Shown: piece after piece, positions 12,407 through 23,203 of the stretch
Numbering within the stretch: the first letter of the stretch is position 1
Layout of the letters: every line of letters starts with the position of its first letter
Assembly (NCBI RefSeq): GCF_003597395.2
Contig: NC_133771.1
Location: forward strand, 49,080,834 to 49,144,833
Source of the DNA: Chelonoidis abingdonii
Lineage: Eukaryota > Chordata > Testudines > Testudinidae
Direction: 5' to 3'
DNA: 64,000 nucleotides
Notes under the pieces: generated by a model
The model's database searches: none
The model's input: the letters and a program-made list of their open reading frames with translations, nothing else
What the model was told of the DNA's origin: nothing
Translations under genes and position numbers: made by a program

Positions 12407-13392
12407 TTCTGTAAGAAGGCCTTGCTTTAATCTTCGTGCATGTTCAAGCACCCTGATGATGCAAAACACAATATATCTTTAAAAAGTCTGATTGTTTATA
12501 TTAAAAGATTTAAGAAATTAAACAGATGAGAGAAAACAAAAGAAAATATATCTTTCAAAGAAACCAAAAAAATTAATCTAATTTAAGTAACTCAATATTT
12601 CCCAGAGTTGCCACTAATATTCTCAGTCTAATTAGAAACGTCTCGTACCACACTGCTATAAATGAAGAAATCATAAGAAATTAACAACTGGATTTCATTT
12701 ATTTAGCAAACATCTTGAATGCTTTATGTACTGTAGTTTTATTGCTAGCAATTACTTATAATACCAAAATTTTGCTTACTTTTTTGTGGTAGCACATAGC
12801 TATTAAAATAAGGTGTTTTACACTCCTTAAATAGATCAAAAATACTTACAGGCTTTTCCATATTTTATTTTGGCAGACTAGACTCAAACATTAACAATTT
12901 GCAAGCATGAAAAAGGCAGCACAGCAGGGACACAACTTCATATACTATGTGCTTTCTGCTTCCTGTAAACCAATGATGGGACAGTAGTTGCTTGCAACTT
13001 TTTTCCTCTCCTCAATATGCACAAGTAATTCCTCTGACATCAATGGAAATTATGTGAAAGTATCAAGAAGAGATTAGGTACCATTTAGATAAATGGTTCC
13101 CAGTTTTGAAGGGCAACTGTCATTTCACTAATTTAACGTCTCAGATGTTTCAACTAGCAACCACCTTCCCCTTCAGTCAGTTGGTCTACTCAGCACGAGG
13201 AAGGGTGCAGCTATCAAGTTTATTAATTATTATTATTATTATTAGCTTTGCCATGGCACCTAGGAGTCCCAGTCATGGACCAGAACGTGAATTGTGGAAG
13301 CCTAGATGGTTGTTAGGAAATCTCTGCTCCCTTACTTGCAGCCCAGCTACATTTGTGAGATCATAGCTGGAAAATAGGTAGGCATGTCAGGG
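12407..13392. other. COL21A1 intron with old SINE-like patch
   Basis: AT-rich. At about 13215-13310 an ATT microsatellite is followed by text about 'gcacctaggagtcccagtc', which recurs in weaker form at about 35815-35910. This looks like an ancient SINE; the name is not certain. Confidence 0.45.
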
Positions 13393-14353
13393 TGTCATAA
13401 ACAGACAGTTAAGGGTTAATGTCTCTTTTACCTGTAAGGTTTTAACAAACAGTGAACCTGGAACACCTGACCAGAGGACCAATCAGGAGACAAGATACTT
13501 TAAAAATCTCAGTGGAGGGAAGTCTTTGTTTTGTGTGTTTTTCTTTGTTTGTTGTTCTCTCTGGGTTCTGAGAGTGACCACATGTACCTACAGGCTCTCT
13601 AATCTTCTGTTCAAATTTAGTAAGTACAAATGTAGAAATGCGGTTTAGTTTTTTTGATTGTTTTCTTTATTTGCAAATGTGTATCTGTCTGGTAGATTTT
13701 TAATGTGTATTTGGCTGGAAGTATTTTAAATTGTATTTCTGCTGGGGGAGGCTTCTCTCTAGTTTCTATAAGCTGAAAGACCCTGTAATATTCCATCTTG
13801 AATTTACAGTGATTATCTTTACTCTTTCTTTCTTTTATTAAAAGTTTTTCTCTTTTTAAAAAACCTGATTGATTTTTTCCCCTTGGTAAGGCTCTAAGAA
13901 ATGGAGTCTGCACCCACCAGGGAATTTGTGGGAGAAGGGAGAGAGAGGAGTGGGGGGAAAGGTAAATTTCCTCTTTGATTTAGATTCACGGAGCTTGAAT
14001 CTGTATTGCCTGTGGGTGAGGGGAAAAGGGGCAGGGGGAAGGGATATTCCTCCCTGTTTTAAGATTTAAGGAGTTTGAATCACAGTGATCTTCCAGGGTA
14101 ACCCAGGGAGGGAAAGCCTAGGAGAGGCACCGGTGAGGGAAAGGGTTTACTCTCCTTCTGTTAAGATCCAAGGGGTCTGGGTCTTGGGGGTCCCCAGGGA
14201 AGGTTTTGGGGGGACCAGAGCGTACCAGGCACTCCATGTCCTGGTTGGTGGCAGCACTACAAGATCTAAGCTGGTAATTAAGCTTAGGGGGATTCATGCT
14301 GGTACCCCATCTTTTGGACTCTAGGGTTCAGAGTGGGGTTTTATACCATGACA
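13393..14353 (+). mobile_element. Solo endogenous-retrovirus LTR, 961 bp
   Basis: The block opens TGTCATAAACAG and closes ATACCATGACA, a 6-bp perfect inverted repeat with TG...CA ends. Flanks caggg (13388-13392) and ccggg (14354-14358) match 4 of 5. An ATTAAA polyadenylation-like signal sits at 13837-13842. No gag, pol or env is next to it, so it is a solo LTR left by recombination. Frames inside (13617-13913 minus, 14085-14324 plus) are chance. Confidence 0.8.
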
Positions 14354-14698
14354 CCGGGCTTTCCCATGATATTTATGACATCTGGCAGCACCGTAAGGGT
14401 GGCAGAAATAAGCCTTTAGCAATACAGCCAAGGTCCACTTTCTGCACTGGGTCCTAATGTACTGCCATGGCCCATCTCTCATTCAACAGGTTTTAAGGCA
14501 ATCCAAATTTTGCACCGTCAGTTTATGCAAGACTGGGATTGGAACACACCCAATTGGAATGGAGACTAAAATGTTCACAAACAAATGGGTGCCAAGCAAC
14601 AGCTGAGCTTTAAGTTTGTACACACGGGAAATGTAGTGGGGACAGCAAGCAAAGTGTGATGAGTGTTCTGAGTCTCATGAGTCATCCCTGAGCCTGAG

Positions 14699-14966
14699 GG
14701 TTTCTCTATATTGCAATAAAACATGTGACTGGCCCATGGCTGCTGACTCAGGCTATGGGGCTATAATACTGCAATGTAGACCTTTGGGCTTAGGCTGGGG
14801 CCCAGGCATTGGGACACTCCTCCCTCACTGGGTCCCAGAACCTGGGCTCCAAACCAAGCCCAAACACCTACCCTTCAATTTTATAGCCCGACAGCCCAAA
14901 CCCCGCAAGCCCGAGTCAGCTGACACAGGCCAGCTGTGGATTTTTAACTGCAATACAGACATACCC
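14699..14966. mobile_element. Palindromic MITE in the Gypsy 5' LTR
   Basis: A 268-bp element opening about 'tctatattgcaataaaac' and closing 'gcaatacagacataccc'. Its halves are related as inverted copies (for example 'gggcttaggctgg' against 'cctgggctccaaacc'). It sits between two copies of a roughly 40-bp LTR segment (about 14656-14698 and 14966-15002). The simplest reading is insertion at the junction of a tandem repeat with a 3-bp TGA duplication, as in PIF/Harbinger. Confidence 0.65.
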
Positions 14967-15108
14967 TGAGTGTTCTGAGACTGAGTCATCCCTGAGCCTG
15001 AGCCACGCCATTCTGCTCAACATGGCTACCTTCTGGGGATACTCCCAGTAGTGCTGAGAGACTGCCCCTGCTCCTGCTGCTCAAGCAACAGCTGATCACC
15101 TGCCATGG

Positions 15109-15657
15109 TTGGCCCACTATCTTCAGGATCAATTTGCCCAGCTGCAGCTGGAGAATGGCTCTCTCTGCTCACAAATCCCAGTATCTCCAGTACTACCAGC
15201 TATGGTCCCTCTGAAACATGGCCCAAAGGTTCCACTGCCAGAAAGATTTCATGGGAATTGCCAGATATTCCATGGTTTTCTTAACCAGTGCCTCCTTTTG
15301 TTCTGGATGTGTCCCACAATGTATCCTGATGACCAGACCAAAGTGGGGCTTATCATCCATTTATTGACAGATGAAACCTTAGACTGAGAATCACTGCTTC
15401 TGGAGCAGATGGGCCCAATGCTGACTAATTTCGATGAGTCCATCCACAGCTTTTTGGTAACATTTGACAATCTGAATCGCACTACTGAATCTGCCTTGCA
15501 GTTTCTCAGACAAGGCCATCAGCCTGTCTCGGCATATGCTGCTCACTTTCAGCATCTGGTTGCCAACACAGCATGGAGAGGGTCAGCCCAGATCTACCAT
15601 TTCCACCAGAGTCTGAATGATAACATAAAAGATTAATTGGTCCAGGTCAAATCCCCC
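15109..15657 (+). pseudogene. Gypsy gag remnant
   Basis: Two frames (15109-15387 and 15409-15636) read as a Gypsy/RTL-type capsid: a proline-leucine-rich lead, PLPERFHGN, FLNQCLLLF, then DDQTKVGLIIHLLTDETL, later SALQFLRQGHQPVSAYAAHF. This pattern is known from Sushi-class Gag and the domesticated RTL genes. A TGA at about 15386 breaks the frame just after the 'TDET' motif, and no intact start is present. It is degenerate, so it is not a domesticated gene. Confidence 0.75.
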
Positions 15658-16093
15658 ACAATTATGAACTCGTATCAAATTGTGCATCTGGATCAACAGT
15701 CATCTGTCTAAGCGATGCCAAGAAAAGAAGAGGACATAACCACAACTCCAGCTTAGATCTGCTCCATTCCAGCCATCCCCAAGCAGTATTCCATAACAGG
15801 AGCCTATGAAGACTGATGTGATGCAAAGGCACCTCATGGATCAAGAGAAGGAGTACTGGGGATAGAACAACTTTTCCCTATTTTATGGTGGACTTAGTTA
15901 CTGAGTACCCCCTTAAATCTAGACCCTTGGAAAACAACCACGTCCAGCCCTGTTACAGAGGTTGCTGCTGGATGTAACCAAGAAATTGAGTCCTCCACAA
16001 AAGCACCCTCTTCTGCCATCATGTATCTTGGCAGCCACGAACTGTCACCATCCACAATGCAGGTCTTCCTCCACCTCTTAATCCCGATTAGAA

Positions 16094-16280
16094 GTGAGCT
16101 GCACTCAGGTTTTGCTCATGGATTCCAGTGCTTCTAGTAATTTTATGGATGATGGGCTCACCAAAGCTACTCAACTTCCAGTGCAGAAGATGCTCACCCC
16201 AAACCAAGTGAAGCTAACTGATGGCAGCATGAAATTGTGCCCCTCCAAGTCAAAAATCCAAGACGATCAGGAAACTCTGC
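16094..16280 (+). pseudogene. Gypsy protease remnant
   Basis: The frame from 16094 reads LLMDSSASSNFMDDGL and then LPVQ...LTDGS, matching the retropepsin of Sushi-like Gypsy elements, where the catalytic motif is normally Asp-Ser-Gly. Here Gly is replaced by Ser. The frame is interrupted by the MITE at 16281. Confidence 0.65.
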
Positions 16281-16555
16281 AATTAAGCCCTGGTCTACAC
16301 TGTGTGTGTTGGGTGGGGGGTGGAAATCAATCTAAGTTATGCAATACTTATTGTGATACTTAGATCGACTTACTGTGGTGTCTTCACCAAGGTGAGTCAA
16401 CTGCTGCTGCTCCCACGTCGGTTCTGCTTGTGCCTCTCATGGTACTAGAATACAGGAGTCTATGGGAGAGTGCTCGGGGGTCAATTTATCATGTTTAGAC
16501 TAGATGTGATAAATCGATCCCCGCTGGATCGATCACTACCCACTGATGCAGCAAG
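16281..16555. mobile_element. Harbinger-like MITE in Gypsy pol
   Basis: The segment runs from 'gccctggtctacactg' to 'gtgaagacatatcc', imperfect inverted ends shared with 33360-33668, and contains the family core 'gtgataaatcgatccccg'. It separates the protease and RT remnants. Flanks (taa/tca) only loosely fit a 3-bp duplication. Confidence 0.75.
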
Positions 16556-16712
16556 TAGTGAAGACATATCCTCAATATAATCAGCTTGTCACACTTCCTG
16601 ATTATGTTCAGCATTTCTTTGCTCTCAGTGCATAATCCAAACATCTCTTGGAGGATGCAAGAGATACAATTCAAGGCAAGCTATTGCCAACAACTGCATC
16701 TAGCCGAGTCAG

Positions 16713-17680
16713 ATGCCCAGAAAACAAGAAGAGGAATGGAAAAGGCCACTACCTTCTGTGTTCAGCAGATTCCAGGAGACAACAGTACCAAAATACCAAA
16801 ATGTTGCTGATGTATTTGATAAAAGAAATGCTGATATCTTACTCCCACATAGACCCTACAACGGCCCCCTCGACCTCCAGCCAGGCACCAGAATTGTATT
16901 CGGATGGATTTATTCTGTATCGAAATCAGAACTCAAGGCCTTACAAGAACACATTGATGAGAATCTTCCAAAAAAATTCATTTCTCCATCCACGTCTCCC
17001 ACTGGAGCCCTGATTTTGTTCATTTAGAAGGATGGCTCCTTGTGTTTCTATGTAGATTATTGTGCATTGAACAAAATCACTCAAGATCAATTACCGCTAG
17101 CCGTGGATCAGCAAGCTATTGAAAGGGGTTGGTGCTGCCAAGGTATTTATCAAGCTCGATACTTCTTGACACTTACAATCTAGTCTGCATCAGGACAACA
17201 GGGCAACAAATGGAAAATGGTGTTTTGCACATGTCATGGAAATTTTGAGTATCTAGTTACGCCTTTCAGTTTAGACCAGTTCATGGGGATCTACCTGGAT
17301 ATCATCCTCTCCTTCTCAAAAAATCAAGTCCTTCATGACCAATGCATCCACCTTGCACAAGCATGTCTGAGCAAATGGCCTATTCAGGAAACCCCAGAAG
17401 TGTGAGTTTGATCGCCTTTTTGTTGACTTCTTTGGATATATCATTTCCCCCAACCAAACCCTGAAGATTGTCCACAGTCATCAAATGGGCAACCCAAAGA
17501 ATGTCCATGACGTCTAGTGTTTCCTGGAGTCTTCCAACTTTTACTGGCAGTTCATCAGCGGGTGTTTGAAGGTGGTGACCCCAACTGCCCAGCTGCTCCA
17601 GAAGAATACTATACTTGCTTGGATACCAGAAGCCCAGTCCACCTTTGATTAGTTAAAGGAAGTACTTACATAAGCACCTA
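16713..17680 (+). pseudogene. Gypsy reverse transcriptase remnant
   Basis: The frame at 16713-17027 holds the N-terminal RT region (DVFDKRNADILLPHRPYNG, then SELKALQEHIDENL and FISPSTSPTGA). After a stop, translation resumes with KDGSLCFYVDYCALN. Near 17287 the polymerase motif reads IYLDIIL, where YLDD is expected, and part of the palm just before it is deleted. Further on, FVDFFGYIIS and a connection-like stretch can be followed across several stops. Not functional. Confidence 0.75.
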
Positions 17681-17685
17681 AATTT

Positions 17686-18345
17686 TATTTATAATTTCTT
17701 ATTAATTTTTTCCAGATACAATACACCAAAATACCAGATTCATCAAAATATATAAAGTAAGCAAAAAGTTAGGATAAATGGAAGGGAAGGGAAGCAACAT
17801 AACTATCTTCAGGATCTACATTAATCATAGACCTCTGAAAAAACAGTCCAAATGTCTTTGAATTTTTCATGCTTTCCCTTTCTATGGAATGCCAATCATT
17901 AGTTAGCTGCAAGGTCAACCATATCATTGAGCCAGGCATCAATATTTGGTGGGAATTTACTTTTCCATTTTTGTAGGATTAATTTTTTAGTGACCAAAGC
18001 TGCATGTTACCACCAGGTAATTTTTAGGAATATATCCAAGAATGAAACCTAAGGGGTAGAGCTCCAATTTAACATCCTGTATCCAACTGGTGCTTTGACC
18101 CACCTCATACCAGAAATTCTTAATACAAGAACACTTTCAAAACATATGAGCTAAGGTAGCATTAAGGGACTTATATTTCCAACAGCAGTCAGCATTTATG
18201 AGGCCCACTACCATTAGCCTATGTGAGAACCAGCATATTAAAGTGGTTTTTGGTGAATAAGTCATAATCATTTAGGTCTATAGTTACCTTTTTAACATTA
18301 GTTACAATTGTATTTCATTAGGATCAGCATCCATCTTGTTATATT
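17686..18345 (-). mobile_element. L1-clade LINE ORF2 3' fragment inside the Gypsy element
   Basis: The minus strand translates to pieces typical of the L1/Tx1 ORF2 C-terminus: a Cys/His-spaced segment with AHMFWKCSCIKNFW, and later FPPNIDAWLNDMVDL. An A-rich tail lies at the left (3') end, about 17686-17710. The insertion splits the Gypsy pol between its LKEVLT and RPAKAFVVK segments. It is 5'-truncated, about 660 bp. The clade is inferred from motif pattern only. Confidence 0.6.
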
Positions 18346-18620
18346 CAGACCTGCCAAAGCCTTTGTTGTCAAAGAAGTTGCTTCCAATTATGTGATTGGG
18401 ACAGTTTCAATACAGTGGCATAAGCTTCAAGGAGTTCTTCATCCTTGCACATTTTATCCCCGTAAACTGATGCCGATGGAGCAAAACTGTGAAATCTGTG
18501 ACAAAGAACTGCTGGCCATCAAGGCCACTTTTGAAGAATAGCACCATCACCTGGAAGGTGCACATTTCCCAGTCCAGGTATATATGGATCACAAGTACTC
18601 AGAGTACCTGTGACTGTAAA
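18346..18620 (+). pseudogene. Gypsy RNase H remnant
   Basis: The frame beginning in 18308-18541 shows RPAKAFVVKEVASNYVIGTV, then HPCTFYPRKLMPMEQN and CDKELLAIKATFEE, the RNase H pattern of Gypsy. The first catalytic Asp, expected in '..VDAS', is replaced (KEVAS). A stop follows at the expected 'W' and later sequence is frameshifted. Confidence 0.75.
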
Positions 18621-19029
18621 TCTCTCAGTCAACACCGTATCTGTCAGTCCCTTTTTTCCAGGTTCAATTACACTGTAACCTATTGCTCGATGCTAGGAAT
18701 GGTAAACCTGCCATTTTGCCAATGCCTCCATGAACAACCTGCTGTCTCTCATGAAGTCCCTCCTATTCCTCGATCCCTTAGCACTGAAAATTATGGCAAC
18801 TGGTATGGATCTAGCTTCTGACTTGATATTCTCAGTCAAAAAAGGGATCGTCTTATTAAAATACTGTATTTATACGTCAAACAGTCAGCCACATCTAGCA
18901 ATACTCTGACTATGTTATGATTCACTCCAGTTGGTCATTTCGGCCCCCCAGAAAACGCTGAGGCTCTTGAAATTTCAGATGGCCAAAAATACATTTTTTC
19001 ATGTAGTAGTACATCAACTCCTGTGACAC

Positions 19030-19760
19030 ATGCACTTGAATGAAGACTCCCTGCACCAAACCCCTGGGCATTTTGATTCCACTGCCAATTCCATCTCAAT
19101 CGTGGTCATCCATCTCCGTGGACTTTATCATTTACCTTCCCAATTACCAAGGCCACACAACTGTGCTAGTTTTTGTCAACCTGCTTACAAAAATGTCCCA
19201 TTTTTTGTCAGGCATTCAGATTTCCACTGCAGCAGTTGCAGCCCAACTGTTTTTCCAACCATGTATTCAAACTCCCTGGTCTACCATCTAACATTACATT
19301 TGATCAAGGACTGCAGTTAATTCCACATTTCTGGAGAGAGCTGTTCAAGTTCTTATATGTGGATCTACATGTTTCCTTGACTTATCAACCCCAGGCTGAT
19401 GGATAGATGGAATGAATTATTCAAATTCTTGAGCAATACCTCTGTTGCTTTATCATTACCATTACAATGACTGGGTTTCACTCCTCCCTTCTGCCAAATT
19501 TACATATAACAACTCTGACCAGAGATCAAACCACCACCATCCTTTTTATGCCAACAAGGTTTCCACTCCCAGTTCCACCTACCCATGCCACAAGTCTCAC
19601 ATGTAGTCCCAGAGCCTTCAGGCTAGTCGAATATGTGCACCATGTCAAGGAGTTGAAAGCCCACCTAGAACTGGTCATAGGGGATTACAAACAAGGAAAC
19701 CCCTCATCTCATAGTTGGAGATAAAGAATGGCTCTTCACATAGCACATTGGCTCTCCCCA
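19030..19760 (+). pseudogene. Gypsy integrase core remnant
   Basis: Frames at 19040-19291 and 19173-19406 carry the integrase core: SISVDFIIYLPNYQGHTT, VFVNLLTKMSHF, then after a frameshift ITFDQGLQLIPHFWRELFKF and LTYQPQADG. Two acidic catalytic positions, the Asp of VDF and the Asp of FDQG, are still readable. A stop replaces the residue after ADG, and the downstream region is broken. Confidence 0.75.
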
Positions 19761-19969
19761 ACCTTCACAAATGTTAGATTATCGATACTTGGCCCATTTT
19801 GGGTCATCCAGCAGATCAATCTTGTAGCCTTCAAACTCCAACTGCCCAAGATGATGAAAACATAGTCAATGTCCCATCACCCCTTCTGAAAGACCATATC
19901 AACAACTCCTTTCCCGGCAACCACCTCCACCCATCCAGGGACATGAGGAGTACCTGGTGAAGTAGATCC

Positions 19970-20095
19970 AAAGTTCACCAGGGGAAGCTCATGAATCTTG
20001 TTGCTTGGGAGGGTAATGGGGTGGCTTATCGTTGGTGGAAGCCAACCAACAACATACACACACACCCTACTTTGAGAATTACATCAGTCACACCA
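19970..20095 (+). pseudogene. Gypsy integrase C-terminal chromodomain remnant
   Basis: After a stop and shift, the plus strand reads RGKLMNLVAWEGNGVAYRWW followed by KPTNNIHTHP, which resembles the chromodomain that follows the integrase in chromoviruses (pattern LV.W.G......W.P..N). In those elements this domain is thought to steer integration toward marked chromatin. It ends just before the polypurine tract. Confidence 0.6.
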
Positions 20096-20146
20096 TTATA
20101 AATCAGGTTGAAGGACGCCTAGCAGGCATCTTTTTAAGGGGGGTAC

Positions 20147-20438
20147 TGTTAAGGATGTTCTGAGCCTCATGAGTCATCTGAGGTAATTCCCTGAGAGTCT
20201 TAAGGGACCACCAAATCCACAAGCAAGGGTCTAACAGGGTGATACCAAAGCAGGTGTATAGCCTCCTAATGAAAGCAGCCGTTCCATTCTGTTCAACATC
20301 ACTACTTTGTCGAAGATACTACCAGCTGCCTGCTCCAGGCTCTGCCCATTCCTGCCACAGCAAGTCCCTTGGATGTCCTGACTCAAAGTGGAATACCAGT
20401 GGATTAAGTTTCAGTAGCACCACATTTGGAAACACCTT
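20147..20438 (+). repeat. Gypsy 3' LTR, left part
   Basis: The LTR starts after a G-rich polypurine tract with TGTTAAGGATGTTCTGAG, matching the 5' LTR start at 14655. Similarity continues in a segment at about 20279-20330 against about 15003-15060. The ERV LTR interrupts it at 20439. The right end was not located. Confidence 0.65.
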
Positions 20439-20910
20439 TGTGATGCCGTGCCCCATAATGCTTTATGGAAATATGCTTATGAATATATATGGCATAACTG
20501 GAATATGTGCTATGCTACATATGCCATGTAACATATCTATGTAAAGGTTATGATCTACTGAATCTATTAATCCTATCTGTATGCATGTATCATTTGAATA
20601 TTGGCTGTGTACTGGCTTGATTTCTAAATGTCCTTAGTAGAGGATTTGGTCAGTTTCCGGAGAAAGGAATGCTAAAATTAAGTATCTAATCAAGGAACAC
20701 TTAAAGGACAATGAATCTTGGAATGCTCCAATCCACATAAGAGGTCTACTTGAGGACGTTCAAGGTAGCATGTGACCCATGGCTGCTACCTGGTAAGAAA
20801 ATGTGAGTCATGCATGGACATGTGACTTGCCCAAGTGACTCCAGAACTCCATCTTGGAGCTGGACTTTGCATAGTAGAGAGGAGGGGGTCTCCACCCACA
20901 AGAGAAAGTC

Positions 20911-20918
20911 TATTTAAG
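20911..20918 (+). promoter_or_regulatory. TATA-like box of ERV LTR
   Basis: tatttaag lies 300 bp upstream of the LTR polyadenylation signal, consistent with a retroviral U3 promoter. Activity cannot be judged. Confidence 0.5.
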
Positions 20919-21217
20919 CCCGTGGGAGACCCCTCCATTTGGCCTTAAGATGGCTGAAGAGAGAGCCTCTCCACCTCCAAGGATACCTGAGAGAAACTGG
21001 AACAAAGGGCAGTGACTGCAAGGGGTGTGAGTGATTGCTGGACCCAGGCTAAAAGGAGATTAGTCTGTAAAAGGGAGCATTCTGGAACTGGAGAGGATCT
21101 TTTCTGTATTCAATTTGATTAGACATAGATTTGCATGTTTTATTTTATTTTGCTTGGTGACTTACTTTGTTCTGTCTGTTACTACTTGGAACCACTGAAA
21201 TCCTACTTTCTGTATTT

Positions 21218-21223
21218 AATAAA
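21218..21223 (+). terminator. AATAAA polyadenylation signal of ERV LTR
   Basis: Canonical hexamer within the LTR, about 410 bp before its 3' end. Confidence 0.6.
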
Positions 21224-21634
21224 ACCACTTTTTACTTATTAAATTAACTCGGAGTATGTGTTAATACCTGGGTGGGCAAACAGCTGTGCATATCTCTCTA
21301 TCAGTGTTATAGAGGGCAAACAATTTATGAGTTTACCCTGCATATGCTTTATACAGGGTAAAATGGATTTATTTGGGTTTATACCCCATTGGGAGTTGGG
21401 CATCTGAATGTTAAAGACAAAAACACTTCTGTAAGCTGCTTTCAGTCAAGACTACAGCTGTTAGGGGACGTGATTCAGACCTGGGTTTGGGTTTGCAGCA
21501 GGCTAGCGAGTCTGGCTCAAACCAAGCAGGGCACTGAAGTCCTAAGCTGACAGGGCAGGAAAGCAGGAGCAGAAGTAGTCTTGGCACATCAGGTGGCAGC
21601 TCCCAAGGAGGTTTCTGTGATCTAACCCATCACA

Positions 21635-22337
21635 ACCTTAATTACAGAATAAGCATTTCAGAGCCCTCCAAACCACGATGAAGTGACAGAGAAGCACTAT
21701 ACTGCTGTATGAATAGCATATACAGAACTTTCATTTCTGTTATTTCATTCGTTTATTAGTGCAACAAAAAAGATTCCTCCCCTGCCCTTAGAGTTCAGTA
21801 GTTTTAAATAACGTTTATTGCCAAGACATAGCTTTAACAAACTGTTCATTTTACTGCAACATAATTCTTCTTGGGTACTCAAGAATGCCATTATGGCAAG
21901 AACGATTTTCTCTACACTGTTGCTGGGTGAAAGACCTGAACAAACATCAGGGACAACTGCCAATACAGAGGGAAAAGTGAAACTGACTATATACACATAT
22001 ATTGTCAAACACGAAAATTAAGCAACCTGAAGAACAACACAAATATTATCCCCTAATCTCTTTCAACTTACTGCAATCTTAGGCATTACTTGCAATAGCT
22101 GTGGTGAAAAAGAAATTCAGACCAAAATGTGATTTTTTTTTAATGTTGATTATATATCTCTTTAATTACTAGCTAAAATGGATCTCAAATGGCAGCCCAG
22201 AAGGAATTATATTAGAAAGTATAACCCCATGGAAATAGAAGGCTGCAATGAAATACTAGGTGAAAGATTAACAAATGCAGTACTATGAACTGGTATAGTA
22301 TCAAACTATGTTACATCTGACAATATTCTAGACTCAC
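21635..22337. other. COL21A1 intron
   Basis: Intron between the ERV LTR and the last TSPN exon. Some sequence after 21640 may be the remaining right part of the Gypsy LTR, but I could not match it. No gene. Confidence 0.4.
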
Positions 22338-22511
22338 CTGTACAGTTTCCTCTTTCCCAGGGTATTTCCCTATTTGGGTTAGTCCACTGATGTAGATACC
22401 TAAAACAGGATGTAATGGCTTCATTTCAGTTTCTTGATCATCTATATATAAAGTTACATGTGCTTCTGTTACCAACAGACGAATCTGATGCCAGCCTTCG
22501 TCAAACAATAT
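22338..22511 (-). CDS. COL21A1: COL21A1 exon: end of TSPN domain
   Basis: The 174-bp exon encodes 58 codons (residues 343-400), including FDEGWHQIRLLVTE, YIDDQ and QIGKYPGKEETVQ, the C-terminal strands of the TSPN domain. It begins two codons upstream of the internal Met that an ORF scan would choose. The acceptor AG is at 22513-22512 and the donor GTGAGT starts at 22337. Both ends are in phase 0, so the exon is symmetrical and could be skipped without a frame change. Confidence 0.95.
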
Positions 22512-23203
22512 CTAAGAAAATGGAGAAAATAAGAGGACTTTAAAATATAATTTCCTAAATTTAAAGAATTATGAAATTTGATCTCAACTATTTATCCACT
22601 TGTTTTTATCCATGGTTGTTTGTGATGGCAAAATATAGCAAAGGTCATGGCTGTGTCAGAGCAAAAAAAAATGCAAAAGATATATATGATAGAAAAAAAA
22701 TGTCACAAGATGACCTTTATTTTACAATCAAAATTCTGCTAAGTCATTTAAAAATAACTAATAGTTTAAAACCTTTTTTTTAAAAAAAAAAAAAGTCACT
22801 TTCCCATACTCCACTTCGCTGGATATAAATAAAGAGAGAGCGCGCCTCAAATTTGCAAAAATTCATAGAGGAATCCTGTTAAGCAGTGAGCTAGCCAAGA
22901 TGATAAAGACCATGGGTAAAATATTCATAAGAGCTTAAATCCCATTTTCATTCACTTAGGCCCCTAAATCTCATTAAAGGACAATAGGACTTAGTAGCCT
23001 AAGGACTAGATTCCCAAAGGGACTTAGGTGCCTGACTGCAAATTTAGGTACCTAAATCCAACATTTAGGCACCACTGGCATTCACAAAACTACGGCTCTG
23101 CCAGAGTTTGAATATGTAAAGCCCTATATAAGTACTACTACTGTTCACCTTCAGGATACTAAGCTGAAAAAACAAATGTAAAGAAAATAAATGACTATTT
23201 GTT
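22512..23203. other. COL21A1 intron with old repeat
   Basis: A run of A at about 22780 is followed at about 22940-23095 by a repeat-like text with several 'aggcacc/aggtacctaaat' units, similar to 59765-59830. Family unknown. Confidence 0.45.

Larger units (their letters stand above)
14655..20438 (+). mobile_element. Decayed Ty3/Gypsy chromovirus with nested insertions
   Basis: On the plus strand, remnants appear in the order gag, protease, reverse transcriptase, RNase H, integrase, chromodomain. A polypurine tract (20136-20143) precedes a 3' LTR starting near 20147. The 5' LTR starts near 14655; both LTRs share 'tgttctgag...catgagtcatc' and a 'ccattctg..caacat' segment. Later insertions are a MITE at 14699-14966, a MITE at 16281-16555, an L1-like fragment at 17686-18345 and the ERV LTR that cuts the 3' LTR at 20439. 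Every reading frame is broken. The gag and chromodomain types fit the Sushi-like branch of Gypsy. Confidence 0.85.
20439..21634 (+). mobile_element. Solo endogenous-retrovirus LTR, 1196 bp
   Basis: Ends are TGTGATG and CATCACA, a 7-bp perfect inverted repeat with TG...CA, flanked by a perfect 5-bp target duplication acctt (20434-20438 and 21635-21639). A TATA-like tatttaag at 20911-20918 and an AATAAA at 21218-21223 mark U3 and R in the plus orientation. No internal viral genes adjoin, so this is a solo LTR, inserted into the Gypsy 3' LTR and hence younger than it. Confidence 0.9.

Noticed and set aside
15109..15636. Possible domesticated RTL/PEG10-type gag gene
   Set aside because: The frame is broken by a stop, lacks a credible start, sits between Gypsy LTR and pol remnants, and shows no sign of selection.
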